Below are positions 23,011 through 35,429 of a stretch of 64,000 nt of DNA, piece by piece. Both the position numbers and the translations under genes were made by a program. The notes below the pieces were generated by a model, which did not search any database, had not been told where the DNA came from, and worked only from the letters and a program-made list of their open reading frames with translations. Source of the DNA: Xylaria sp. FL1777 (Eukaryota > Ascomycota > Sordariomycetes > Xylariales > Xylariaceae); NCBI GenBank assembly GCA_022578965.1, contig MU400712.1:1-64000 (forward strand). The letters run 5' to 3'. Position 1 is the first letter of the stretch, and every line of letters begins with the position of its first letter.

Positions 23011-24867
23011 ATGCAGTTGCGTCTACTTAGCATCTTTCTCGCCGCCACGGCAGCAAGAGCAGCAACAGCGCCTTTTTCACTCCCTACCCTCCCAGCCTTA
23101 ACGGCAAGCCCCAAAACACCATCTACTCCTTTACCATTAAGCGCAGCCCGCAACCCCTCTAAGATATGCGTCGTAGACCCTGAAGTCACAGATGCTGGCC
23201 CGGCACTTATTTCTGCAGCACATGACTGCAATAATGGAGGCACGGTAGTCTTACTACCGGACACCACGTATACGATTGCGTCGCCAACGGACTTGACATT
23301 CCTGCAGAGTGTAGACATCTTGATTCTTGGCACAGTCGTCTTCAATGACGACGTGGACTATTGGCAGACGAGGGCTTTCGGGTACGCCTACCAGGACATC
23401 CGCCTTTTCTGGAAGTTTGGCGGGCGTGATGTGAATATCTATGGTTTGGGCATTGGGACTCTAGATGGTAGGCCCAGCTTTCTTAATTCTTCTAGATGAA
23501 TTTTCTACCGAACGGAGAATAAGAACCTAACGCATGTGAGCTAGGTCTCGGCCAAACATGGTGGACCGCAAAGAGAAGCAACGAGACAGTTTACAGGCCC
23601 ATCATATTCGCCACGGACGGGCTTGCCGGTGGTTCGGTGTCGGGACTTAACATGAAGAATTCGCCATTTTGGTTCAACGTTATCATGAACTCAAGCGATG
23701 TCTTGATCACGGATATTAATATCTGGAACGAAGTCACAAATTCGAGTTCGCCTCCAGCCGTAAGTCATATATCTCGCTAGTTGAAGTCGTTCTACACTGG
23801 GCGCATCTGGAGGATGATGACAACGTGTTGCTCTGTCTCTGGCTGACAAGCGAGCGAGGAATTAGAATACGGACGGATGGGACACGTACCGCAGCACTAA
23901 CATCGTGATACAAAACTCGACAATTAACAACTACGACGGTAAGATAATCAGATACCTTTCGCATATCAACGATTTCCTTCCTCCCCGCCTTTAAAGCTTA
24001 CCATATTCCGAAAATTCTAACAAACAAGACTGCGTATCCTTCAAACCAAACTCGACTAACGTCATCGTCCAAAATCTTCAATGCAACGGGTCCCACGGCA
24101 TATCTGTCGGCAGCCTAGGACAATACCAAGGAGAGTACGACATCGTAGAGGACGTATATGTATACAACATCTCGATGAGCAATGCCTCCGATGGCGCGCG
24201 GATCAAGATCTGGCCCGGCGTGCCGTCCAACACGACGGGTTCGAGCGCAGGCGGCGGAGCCGGCTATGTGCGGAATATCACGTACGAGTTGTTCTACAAC
24301 ACAAATAACGATTGTGCGCCCCTCTTCTCCAGATACCAAGAACCACCATTAGGAAACTAATAACGTGGCATTCCAGGGGCTATTGAATTAACCCAATGCT
24401 ACTTCGCCTCAAGCCAAGCAGCATGCAACGAGTATCCAGTAAGTGGCGAAGCCTAAGGGGCAGTCTCACAAGCCGATCTACCTTTGACGGAGGGCTGACA
24501 GCACTCTTAGGCCGTGCTACTGATAGAGGACATCCTATTCAAAGATTTCTACGGGACAACGTCGACGCGCCACGATCCGCAGGTCGGCACTCTCGTATGC
24601 AGTGATCCTAGCGTAAGTCTTTCTTCTACACGATGAAATTCAAGTGCGGGGATGAGAGAAGGGAAAAAGAATAGGAAAAGAAGGAAGAAGGAAGAAGGAT
24701 GAAGAGATAAGAGAGAGAGAAAGTGAGAGCGCTGACGCAATAAACAGGTATGCAAGAACATCCGCGCAGAGAACATCGCCGTCTCGCCCCCTAGCGCCGA
24801 GATCGCCGAGTGGGTATGCACGAACATGGACGAGGGGCTGCTGGACATCAACTGCGTAGGCACATGA
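23011..24867 (+). CDS. Secreted GH28 exopolygalacturonase
   Basis: Seven exons (23011-23467, 23545-23759, 23866-23938, 24029-24313, 24377-24438, 24511-24612, 24748-24867) give 437 residues, the usual size for fungal exo-PGs. A start at 22987 is also possible, but 23011 places a clean signal peptide ([17 protein letters not shown]) at the N-terminus. GH28 active-site motifs are all present across the joined exons: NTDGWDT (D227), YDDCVSF (D248/D249), [12 protein letters not shown] (H271) and ARIKIW (R306/K308). The enzyme removes terminal galacturonic acid from polygalacturonate during pectin breakdown. Several N-x-S/T sites occur. The fourth intron uses a weak GTGCGC donor. The gene is intact although it lies only about 0.75 kb from the RIP-inactivated element. 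Confidence 0.93.
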
Positions 24868-25831
24868 ACAGCTTGATCATAATCACATCCAGTGCATATT
24901 AATACAAATCTCTCTCCATGTTCGTTTATCACATTGGAGCTAAAAGAACAAACAAATGTGGTGAAATTCGCTACCCCGGACTAGCGTTGGCCAGTTATAA
25001 GTAAGTGCCTGGTAGGTAAACAATACGAACCGAAGGAAGTCGCTAGTTCGGACCGCAGCGCTGCAGTCAGCGCGTCATGTACCTCTCCGAATTGAAAGAC
25101 ATCTACACTAACATCATGGTGTAGAGAGAGTCGTCGTGAAAAGTCCTATGAGACTGCTGCGACGCTAGGAAGGACTCTTGGAAACGCTGCGGAACCAACA
25201 ACATATATTGTTCTATCTCAATTTGCTAGCGGCGGCAGTGTTGTGTGCAGATGCTAAGTTTTGCTTTGGGAAGTGAATTTCCGTCTAGTTGTTTTCTGCT
25301 TGCATTGCTGTATCCTCTGGCTATATCACAGGATTATACCTTAAACCCTCGCGGGAGCACACAGTCATGACCCAGGCTGCCTCCTAGTAGCGCGAAACTT
25401 CTGCTGCTTCATTTGGTAGTCGACGGTGTTCATATTATAGGCTGATTACAGGCCATGAACTGACTCTACCTACGATGATGAAGCGATATCAAGGAGCGCT
25501 ATGTACGAAGTAGGTTTATAAATCGTGTAAACCGCGTAAAATTGATATTAAATCCTATGAAACTTATGGCTAAACCCTAAAATATTTAACTTCATACCTC
25601 TTGAAAAGCCATGATACAACCTGGATCTCGCTTAGGACTTCCCATTAAGTCACGCGCATCATCCAAACAGATTCCAAGCCACCATATTCATAAATATACT
25701 GCATCAAACCCAAACGCCTCTCGCATTTCATTAAAGTAGGGGGTATTCTTGTGTAAAATTGTCGTTGTTGAAAGAAAGTAGTGGCTACCACGAAGGTATC
25801 TTGCTAGACCGGAACGGAATGAGCTTTAACC
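24868..25831. other. Convergent 3' spacer
   Basis: About 1 kb lies between the stops of the exopolygalacturonase (plus) and the GH76 gene (minus). Nothing gene-like is supported in either strand. Confidence 0.55.
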
Positions 25832-27363
25832 TCACTTTCCCATACCCATCCATCCAAAAGCAGCGGCAGCAGTCAAAACTATCACAGCAGTCAAAACACC
25901 AGCGCCCGCTCGATCGGATGTGGTTACTGGTGTTAGGTCGTCGTCACCGATTGAACCACTCCCTATGCCGGCGTTTGGGTCTCCGACGCTAGTACCACCG
26001 TCGGAACTAGTCACAGGTTTCTTCGATTGACCGATTAAAAGGGACGAGACAGCTGCCAGTACATCCATCGTTTGCCCGGCGCCGGTGGTACCGTCATAAA
26101 CACCACTGGACCATGCAAAACCACACGTTCGGCCGTTATTGCCACCGGTACATTGCTTGACCGCGGCCTGTGCTGATTTCTGAAGTACGGGGAGGACCGT
26201 TGCAGCTGTAAAGGGGGCGATCTGAGTCACGGTTGACATCCAGCGGTGGACGTAGCCTTTGAAACTTAACATATCCGTGGTGCAGGTCTTGACTCCCTCA
26301 CAGGCGATTTCATATGCGGTGTCATTGGGGAAGAAAACCCTAAACGTGGCATTTACTAGGCCGTTGACACGATCTTGCCATTTCGAGTCCTGGGTCTGAG
26401 AGCGAACTTGTGAGATGGAGACTTACTACAAAGCGTATCTGAGAACTTACAAAATTATACATATAGGCAGCCCCTAACAGGAAGACGCCATTGTTGTATG
26501 AAAACTGAGCGCGATTGATATCGGTGCAGTTAGATTCAACATGAGCGCCATCAAAAATGTTGTAGTCTTTGTCCATAAAGCCAACACTAACAACCCAGTC
26601 CCAGGTTTGCTCCGCCCAGTCGGCATAAGTCTGATTGTTGGTATAACGTGCAAGACGAGCACCAAGGTTAAAGAAAATCCCGTTAGCAATACCTGATCCT
26701 CATTAGTACGATGTCCATAAGAAGCCTCAACAACCCTTACTGTTCTTGTAGTCGTAGCCATTGTTTGCAAAGGGAATCTGCCACCGCAGGCCACCACCGC
26801 AGGTTGCATCATGACGATCAGGATCTGCTTGAGTATTCCAGACGGCTTGGGCCAAAGCCAGCCATTGCGGCTGGTCTGAGGGTGGGTCGGGGAAGTTCTC
26901 CTCGGCAGCCAGCATCGCGGACATGCCCCAAAAACCCTGGTCGTCATTCCCTAAAGAGGCGGTGACATTCGGCGGCATATAATTACGGTTGGGGCCGACC
27001 TGCCATAACATGGCCTGAGTGGTAACATTGTTGTAGGTATCGTCGCCTGTAAGATGCCAATAGTCGATCATAGTCCCCCATAATGCGCCGCCCTCCCACC
27101 AATAGTAATCACCAGCAGGGGGAGGTCCGGGCAAGATTCCAGGAGTTTGGCCTGACTCGTTTCCGTGATAGTATGTCATCAAATCATAAGCGAGGGTTTT
27201 TGCAGATGAGAGTATATCGTCTGTGGGACGTTGACACATTGGTTAGAGGCTGGAAAAGAAGCGGAGGAAGTGTGACAAATCATATACCATTACTATCAAT
27301 CTTATACACCTGGGCAGATACCAGACCTGCCGAGAGAAACAGACAAAGCGCTATTGATGCCAT
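25832..27363 (-). CDS. GPI-anchored GH76 alpha-1,6-mannanase-like protein (DFG5/DCW1 family)
   Basis: Four exons (27363-27288, 27220-26741, 26692-26451, 26395-25832) separated by introns of 67, 48 and 55 bases give 453 residues. The N-terminal [18 protein letters not shown] is a signal peptide. The GH76 catalytic Asp pair is in [10 protein letters not shown] (D118/D119). [17 protein letters not shown] and [15 protein letters not shown] are also family signatures. The C-terminus has a Ser/Thr/Gly-rich stretch, then a hydrophobic tail ending ...[12 protein letters not shown], a GPI attachment signal. DFG5/DCW1 proteins are thought to transfer GPI-anchored mannoproteins into the wall glucan. All splice junctions keep family residues in frame. 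Confidence 0.93.
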
Positions 27364-27961
27364 GATGCTGCTCGTGGAGTTGGTTGGTTCACCAGTCTGT
27401 CAGCATGGAAGGGAGCCAAAGCGACCGAGCAGACGCAACCAACGCGCAAGAACATGCCCTAGGTGCGCATCCACTATTGCTGTCGCTGTCGCTGTCGAAG
27501 GCTGTGGAAATGAACGGTGACGACGGTTTAGTCTCGGGTGGGCGAAACGAATGCGAGCGAGCGTGATGGATTTTCTGCCGTCGAGAGCAGCGTCGGCGCT
27601 GAGCGAAAATGCGAGGATGATTCAGGGAAGAAGAGAGGCACAGGAGGGGGCATCGTGTTAGGTGTGTTAGGTGTGGTATGGATGCAGCAGTACTATGTAT
27701 GTAACTATGATGGGATGGTTAGTTAGTAGGCTAGCGCCGCGAATGTGCTGTACCTACGCAGAGATAGGATGCGACAATAACCGGAAGGTCGGTATCTAGG
27801 TATCTAGGTACCTACTGTTTTTGGCGTAATCGCTGCTTTTGCTAGGTAGCGACTGCCCTGGGCAATACTTAGCGTTCGTGCACGCTTTATGTATAGAAAA
27901 CGTCATTCTAAACGTCATTCTAAAACGGTCAAGTCTTAAGTAAACGGTTTATCCAGCCGTT
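27364..27961. other. GH76 upstream region with simple repeats
   Basis: This holds the GH76 promoter. Near 27791-27812 is a short GGTATCTA-type tandem repeat, and near 27900-27925 the 12-mer AACGTCATTCTA occurs twice in a row. No gene is supported. Confidence 0.5.
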
Positions 27962-28321
27962 TTGGTCCCCCTTCTCCAAGACGCCTTCTTTAAGACGTCT
28001 TCAGGACCGCGCAAGTCTTCCGGACGAGCCTGGACTGCCAACGATGTCTTCTTGCGTGCGGAAAACGTCATTGGCTTTGTGGAGGCAGACTCGGACTTGT
28101 CCTACGGAGTGATCACGCACTCACTACAGGCCCAAGTCTACCAGCAGCTTGCCCAGCAACTTGAAGATGGCAGGATCAATTCTTTCTACTTAACCCAGCA
28201 TTTGCTGACTTGACTCCCTTTCATAACCGCTAGAGCTCTAGGCATCATGCCATTTGTAGGTGTGATTACATCCAACAACTATATACTTGAGAATGCGCTA
28301 CATGAGAGGAATGCTGCCTGA
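27962..28321 (+). pseudogene. Coding-like frame with one internal TGA, no ATG
   Basis: One frame runs from 27962 to 28321 and is broken only by TGA at 28211-28213. Its translation looks protein-like (AENVIGFVEADSDLSYG, then VYQQLAQQLEDGR; after the stop, GIMPFVGVITSNN). A TAA lies just upstream and no ATG opens the frame, so it may be a gene fragment, an exon of an unseen gene or chance. It is not in register with the SRR1 gene that follows. No family was recognised. Confidence 0.3.
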
Positions 28322-28442
28322 AAAAATGGGGCCGACCTGCATATGTAGGCTTCTACTATCATCCTCCCCTTTTTCTCCTTGTAATTACTTTGCGCCACGC
28401 TACACCACGTCCTCACCGTAACAACCAGTTGGTATTTCTATC

Positions 28443-29578
28443 ATGTTCCCCCGCACTCATGCTGAACAACAGCGACATGATGAAGAAGCCGCTCGAATGA
28501 ATTCAATGATATCTGATATTAGGGCTATTTACGATGCGAACACCCCATTGTTTACAAAAGATGCTATTCGGAAGGCCGGCGAGCAGCTCGAGATTTGCAA
28601 GAAAGATGCCTGCTTGAATGGTGGTCGAAATGTTATTTTACGAGGTATTAATGGAGTTGACTATGAATACTTCGCTGCTCTTCCTCCAGAGAGATCTACC
28701 TCTGACAGGGAGCAATATTTCGGGGGCTCGATGTGGTAAATATGTTAAATATTGTATTTATTTTCCGTAATATTAACTTAAACGATAGGATGATCGCGTA
28801 TCACTCGATTGAACATCTCACAATTGTGAACGATCCCCTATTCTTTGATCCTGAGACTGCATACCTTCCCATGATGGTCGCAGCCTTTACCAGGGAGCTA
28901 CGCCCTCACTCTCCCACCGAACATGACTTGTACGCGTCCTCTACGGAAGAACTCCGCGAAGCTTTCTATGACATAGAGAGGAAGTGGAAGATGAGCGAGT
29001 ACTACGATCAGCTTCAAGCAGCACTCGCCATAATATCGACACCTCCTGTCTTGGACAAGGTTTTTGGCGTTGCATTAGGGCCTCTCATCCTAAACGATCG
29101 TGTTAATCCTCGCTCTGTCATTCAGCATGCGTTAATTTCCACTATCTACTCAACCCTCCTCCAGCGTGGAGTTTTATCGGCGTCGTCTAAACGCTATGCA
29201 CAAGACCCGATATATACGCAACTTGAAAAAGATGTTTTATGCTCAGCGGGCTTTACCGTTCTCGAAGATCCCCAAGCATTTCTGATGCTAGACGATTCCA
29301 GCATTCTCGTGTCAATTAATCCTGATATCCCGGTAAAACAGATCGTGGCGGACATTTGCCGCCCAGGTATTATTATATGGCCAAGCGGATGCGATTTAAC
29401 CTTTATGTGAGTAATTGAGAGCTGTAATAAGTATTCTTTTATATCTCTAACTCTTTGTAGGACAGATCCAGATTCTCCAAGGGTGGATAGAATGATTGAG
29501 AAAGATTACTACAAGTTGGACTTCCCATTTCATCAGTCATTTGGCGACTTAGTTATGTATATCAGGAAGGTCACTTAA
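28443..29578 (+). CDS. SRR1-like domain protein
   Basis: Three exons (28443-28735, 28789-29406, 29461-29578) with introns of 53 and 54 bases give 342 residues. The C-ter half carries the SRR1-like signature seen in fungal homologues: KVFGVALGPL, then QHAL, YAQDPIYTQLEKDVL, EDPQAFLMLDDSS, PVKQIVADICRP and, across the last intron, TDPDSPRV. The family is named after Arabidopsis SRR1, linked to clock and light signalling; its biochemical role in fungi is not established. The N-terminal third is more polar and unassigned. The spliced TDPDSPRV motif gives good confidence in the second intron. Confidence 0.85.
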
Positions 29579-32500
29579 TATGGACAATGTTACCCCTGGA
29601 GGAAAGTATTCTAGTTAAGATAGACAGCTCAACTGCGATAAGAAAGGAATGCCAGTTGAGAGTTGGTCCCAAATGACCCCTTTGAGAAGTTGTGGTACTA
29701 ACGACTCGTCGAGGAAGAATTAGGCTAGTTGCATTGGTTGGCCCGCCTGGTGTAGCTGATGGTGCATGCCTCGAGATTCAGCTACGGCGCTTATGCGTAT
29801 GGTTGTGCTGCCACAGCGAGTTCTTCAGCTTACCGGTATTTCATCCTCCTTTCAACAATTTCTCATCGCTGATTCTGCTCCTGGAATAATTGCCCTAATC
29901 TTGATGTCATCCATAGAGAATTTAAAATGTAGTTTACGCTCTCAAGGTTAATAGCATTTGATACGATGCTGGATAGCAAACGGATTGTGTCTGTCGTGAT
30001 AAACATGAACAAAAAAAGATAAACAAACGGGGATGTCAGTGGTAAATGGTGAAACCGTTCACGTAGAAAATGGTAGCTATCCGTTTCTTACCGTTTAAAC
30101 CTATGCAAGCGGGCTTATGCAAAAGCGGGGCTAGATCAACGTAAAAGCGGCACGTGTTTATTGAGGCCTGTCAAGTCCCAGTTCCCCAAATTCTAGGGCT
30201 CGAGATCAGCATAGCCAAGCTTCTTACAGGAGCTCAGACCAGCACACTGGGGTGGTTAGCGCCCAGGGCCACTGTGGGCCTATGAAGGGATGGCATGACT
30301 CTCTACTGGGTACCTAAGTAACGTGGCTTGGCGGTGAATGACGCAAGCCTCCATTGTTTTGCGGACGACTGTAATGTAGATCCTCGAAAAATAAGCTTTG
30401 TGTCAATACCTGTTGCATGGCGCTAAAGAACTGACAACACTCGTTACGACGCATTAATGTAGGGGAAGAAAAGAAGAAAAGAAGCAAGGGAAGTTGTGGG
30501 AATATGTTACTGGACAGGTTCTTAATGTCACAGGCATCCTGGAAATGCCGGCCGTAGGCTTGGATACCCATCGCAGGGAGTAGGGTTCAGGGTATATTCC
30601 TGTGAGATCTACCCCGTGGTCATCTTCGCTCGTGAAGCACACAGACAAGCCAAATTGAAGTCCAGTAACGTTAGTAACTCCTGAGGTAGTGATGTGATGT
30701 GTACTGTGTCATTTCGTTTTATGAATAATTACTGATCTTACTTCGTATTTTTGTGTTTATGTTTATAAGCATAGATTATCCTTGTTTATTTTATTTTGTT
30801 ATTGGGGCTTATAACCTTCGAACACCTAACAAGGAACACCCTAGCTAGGTAGTTTGTAAGTTGATACTTATCATGAGCCTAGATGAGAACCACTATCTTA
30901 GACTCTAGTGTTCTCGTTGAGAGACTCAACGTTGGTATGCATTGACCCTGTCTACTAATAGACTAAACATTGGTTTTGCAAGTATAATTAACTTAATTAC
31001 TTTACCTTTAACGACTTGATGAACAATGCGATTACAGGCAAAAATGTAGCATCCCTAGCAATTTATCTAGAAAAGAAAGCAGTTTATACACATTGATAAT
31101 AACTATTGTATGATAAAGTGGTTAAGTTCGGTAGACCCCAACTAACCTATAGTACCTTCAGAAATAGTTCTTCCACAGCTCGAAACCCTCACAGGATTCG
31201 GTGTTACCGGTGTTCCATTTCTAGTGGTCACCGTATTAATAGTCTGTACTAGCTTGCGTTTCATATAGCGCTCACCTTCAACCAATAGCATTGATTCGAG
31301 TGTCTCTACTGTTGTTTTCCGACTTCGGCTTTTGCCCAAGTTATACAGACTGTCAACAATACGTGAATTTTTCCTTTACCCCATCACTATTGTCTATTCT
31401 CGCTGCACATCTTATACATAGCTCAGAGCCGAAGTGACGGTAGCCCCCGTGACTTAGACTAGCCGCGCACGCCATGATAGAACTGGATTCAGGTTGAATA
31501 TCAGAGATCTATGTGGGATGACCAGCTGAGATCAAGCTGGTTACCTAACTAGAACGACGGAAAGGGTGGGCGCAGTTTGTGATAGATTAAGCGATGAACT
31601 CCCCCGCCATTTCATCTAGTCATATGCGAATATAGGATAGGAGGGCTGAGAATGTCAGGTGGTTATCAAGAGTGAATACATAATTGATACAGTCATGTAT
31701 ATGATTTTTAGGGTTCGATAGAGCGTCTTCATTGATTTCCAAACATCTCGTGTACGCAAGCGGGGTCTTGTATATAAACGTATTCCCTACTATAACCACT
31801 CCCCTAGGGTAGGGGGTTAGTAGTCACCTGACAGATGAAGACTCTAAGGCACTGCATGTCAGACAACCTTCTGCAGTAAGTTCTATGAATATGTACAACT
31901 GAATAACTAAGATGAACGCTGGCTGAATAAACAAGGTCATGACTTCGATACAGGCTCCCTGGACGATGAGCTGGGCGAAAGCGCAAGCGCTAGGAGGGGA
32001 CACAAGACTACCAGCCAGTGTGAAGTTGTGAAGCATCTAGATGAGAGCCCTAATGAACTAGACGGGATAAAATCTGCTGAGAGTCCATGAATGTGCGCTT
32101 ACTGACACGCTCTCTCAATATTTTTCATCTTACACTCGGCCACATGAGATCTTGCGATACCTGGACAGGCTAAGTAAGGCCATCGTCATGGAACAAGAGG
32201 TTGAGAGATACCCTGAATCTCGAGGGTATGATCGAAGAAGAACGGATACTAGCTCGTTTTTGAGTCGTACTTGAATCAAGACATCAGTTTCGTTCCCATG
32301 ATAGGTTGCCGTGGGCATATAAGGCGCTACTGAAGAGCCACGGGATTGTAGGAAAACTAGGTCCTCTAGTGAATTATACTGACCGCCCATGTATGATAAC
32401 TTATGGTGACGATGAAACAAAAAGGTAATGTATCCTTAATATAGCCCATGAGCATATAGATATACTTTCGAATCTCACGCGTAGTGATAGTGGTCAGGGT

Positions 32501-34694
32501 ATACAACTATAGGTAGTTACTTAAGCAGTGCTCGCGCACATTTGTAAAACTCTAGTAAATGTCTTAATCCGATAACATATACTGCCTGCGTGCTTAGTAA
32601 TATTAACATTTGACAAATCTTAGCTTAGATAAATCATCAGTATCCATTGGCGGCCACACCTGTCTTGCCACCAATGCCTAGTTTTTGGTTTTCTCAATAA
32701 TTAAGTGTATATGTGCCACTTGCATCACAATAGACGTATGGGTACACCTGTCTAAACCTCCAGTATTCTGCATTTTTATTGTCCACCCGCCAACCAGACT
32801 GCTTGTAGCGACGTTGAAAGGCGGCTAGGATTGCCTACTCAGGATTACGTGATTTAAGATCTAGTATTGCTGTTTAATTAGAATATTTTTGAACGAATGT
32901 GGATATGGTGGTTGGGTCATGCTACGGAATATGCTCCACCATCGTCTTACATGCATTGTATTTCTCGGACACTGGGCACGCACTATGGACTGAACGCAAA
33001 AAGTTAACTTGAGGTACACCTTCTTCTCCTGAGGACTACACTTGATATCTGTAATTTACTACATACAATAGGACCAGTGCAGAGTATCACAAGTACATTG
33101 ATCTAGTTTCAATGCCTCTGGTATTACCTTGATTCCCTATAGAAACAATTCAGAAGAGCGGGATGCGATTAATACGTCAGCTTCTAAAGCTGTCACTGCG
33201 TTTCATTTCTGGCGAATAATTTTACTAGAGAATTTTTTTCTTGCCCCTCTATGAGGCTGAAAATATCTACTAGAAAGCTGAGAGACTCACATGGATGTCC
33301 ATCCCTTCCTGATGCCTCCAATGAGAGTTGGAGAATACGACGCTCGCAGCTATCCGCGTGCTGGACGATCATATTAGGCCGTTAGTCGCGTTGGGCAGTT
33401 GTTGCATTCGACGCACGTCGTGATGGGCTTACAACACAGCTTTACGTTGTGTACAGTGACAACTGTCGAAAAAGTTTTGCGTGAAAGGAGGCTGCAATGT
33501 GGCGACGGGCCTCGCAGCCAAGCAAGTTGTTAGTTCTATACATAGTCGCCAAAGAGTCCGTTAGTAAATGATAACTGGATGCACGGCCCGATACCTATCT
33601 ACCCCCTCTCTCCCTCTAAACCACCCACATCCCAAATGTCCTAACGACATCTTATTGCCGAGGGCCGTTAAAAAGCAAAAGAAGGAGGAAGTTTATTCTG
33701 ATTGGGCAAGAGTAATATGTTTTAGATGCTTAAGAAACGAGGGAGGATCTACGGTAATGATCTAGCCTTGAATAGGCTTTCCGTTAAGTTGATAAATGCC
33801 CAATGGGTAAAAATTGTGCATATGATCCATGATCATGAGCCCTAACGGTTTCAGGTACCCAAAGGCTATGGGGGGTTACATTACATGCCAACTCATGTAG
33901 ACACCTCTAATTCCTAGTACAACGCATCGAGACTCCGTACATTTCGTCTCAATTGTGTTATACTATCCCAGTTATGACAACGTCGACGAAGACCATGATA
34001 CCTAAGTCAAGGGATAGACGGGAGAGCGAAAAATAAACGACATCATGAACGGAGTCTCGGAGTTGGCGATGTGCCAAGAAGTGTAGATTTAGCTTCTTCG
34101 ATCCCCCCGGTCAAATGAGAATGGCCTCATCATAAGCCTTATAATAGGTGGCCTGAATTGCTCTGAAGACTCGGGTCTCCATATATAATGACAAGGTTAA
34201 ATACATTTAACGCAGGGAGACCATCTGCAAGATTGATAGCAATGTGCCTGCTTCCCACATTTTCCATTCCAGTTTTCTCTTCTATTTTGCAAACTTTTTT
34301 TTCAAACACTTTTGTGTTTTCGCGGATATTCGATACCTTCTTTTGCAACATATACATAGATATATTTGCCTGCCAGCTTTTTCATCTTGCATCCAAAGCC
34401 GACTTTGGCTTTAGATGTATGGTTTGGCTTTGAATATTAACTACCAGCTCTGATGCTTAATATTAATAGTTAATGCATCTAAACTATTGGTATGTTCTAT
34501 CTCTAGGTACTTAGGCACATGGGTGTGGTGGTATATGCCATGATATGCGTAGAAAGAATTAGTGGTTGACAATCGCCGTAGCTGTTCCCGCCACTTTGGA
34601 ACCCACCACTCGCGACGCACGTACCCGCTCCCGTTCCCGCTCCCGCTAATTCGAAAACCCCCGCTGAAGCTGCATCAAATCACTGCAAGAAGCG
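29579..34694. other. 5.1-kb gene-poor stretch
   Basis: No gene model could be built on either strand. Frames are all under about 100 residues; the longest, 32130-32420 on minus and a hydrophobic one at 31824-32036 on minus, show no motif. The sequence between 29640 and 29950 retains some coding-like composition but has no open frame of note. Base composition is ordinary, without the RIP signature of the 7-22 kb element. Confidence 0.5.
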
Positions 34695-35429
34695 ATGTGT
34701 CCCCGCCATACGTTGCGCCCCCTGTTAATGAAGCCGACTGGAGAAACTGATCGGACGTTCGACGGGCACCGGAACGGTTGGGACCTCCGGGAAGATGATC
34801 CATTGTCTAGTTTTCCTAGTTCTGAAATTGAAGACCTCCCCTGTACTGGTACGGATTTCATCACAGAAGGTCATCAGGATTTCCCCTTGGGTCACGCTAC
34901 AGCTCTAGCATTCAATCCGAATCTGTATTCTATGGATTATAACTCTTTTGACCCTCGGGACACATTCCAATCCGACCTGTGCAACATGAACTACACGAGA
35001 TTTGCTGGTGTCTCGGACAGCATGTTTCCCCGTATGAGCTTTGATGACACTTACAACATCCCTGCTACCACCCAATGGGATTTGGCTACGGTGCTCTCGC
35101 CGCCGCCGCCGTCGCCATTGCCATTATCAACCACCACGCACTCTAATCAAGCACGACCATTTGCATGCAAAGCTTGCCTTAATGCAGTCTCCTTCACGTT
35201 AAAGAAAGACTTGAATCGCCACATACGCACCGTACATGCTACCGGAAAGGAGAGCGCTTACCATTGTCGATGTGGGAAAATCGACAGACGCAAGGATAAT
35301 CACCTGCGTCATGTTGGTACCTGCAACAAGAGTTATCCTAGCCACTACTACACCTGCACATGCCACTCTACCTATATAGATAAGGAGGAGTACATTGACC
35401 ATGTGCAGTCCCGCCTTAATAACTGCTAG
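34695..35429 (+). CDS. C2H2-type zinc-finger protein, putative transcription factor
   Basis: A single-exon frame of 244 residues. The N-terminal about 150 residues are acidic and Ser/Pro-rich, with a proline run (SPPPPSPLP) encoded by a CCG repeat, as in activation domains. Finger 1 is a standard C2H2 at C158-x2-C161-x14-H176-x4-H181. It is followed by a C-x-C finger (C191, C193, H206, C210) and a third Cys/His cluster (C221, C223, H235). This tandem of one classical and two shortened fingers occurs in fungal zinc-finger regulators. The role is unknown. The start is the first ATG in a frame open further upstream, so an earlier exon cannot be excluded. Confidence 0.75.
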   Translation: MCPRHTLRPLLMKPTGETDRTFDGHRNGWDLREDDPLSSFPSSEIEDLPCTGTDFITEGHQDFPLGHATALAFNPNLYSMDYNSFDPRDTFQSDLCNMNYTRFAGVSDSMFPRMSFDDTYNIPATTQWDLATVLSPPPPSPLPLSTTTHSNQARPFACKACLNAVSFTLKKDLNRHIRTVHATGKESAYHCRCGKIDRRKDNHLRHVGTCNKSYPSHYYTCTCHSTYIDKEEYIDHVQSRLNNC

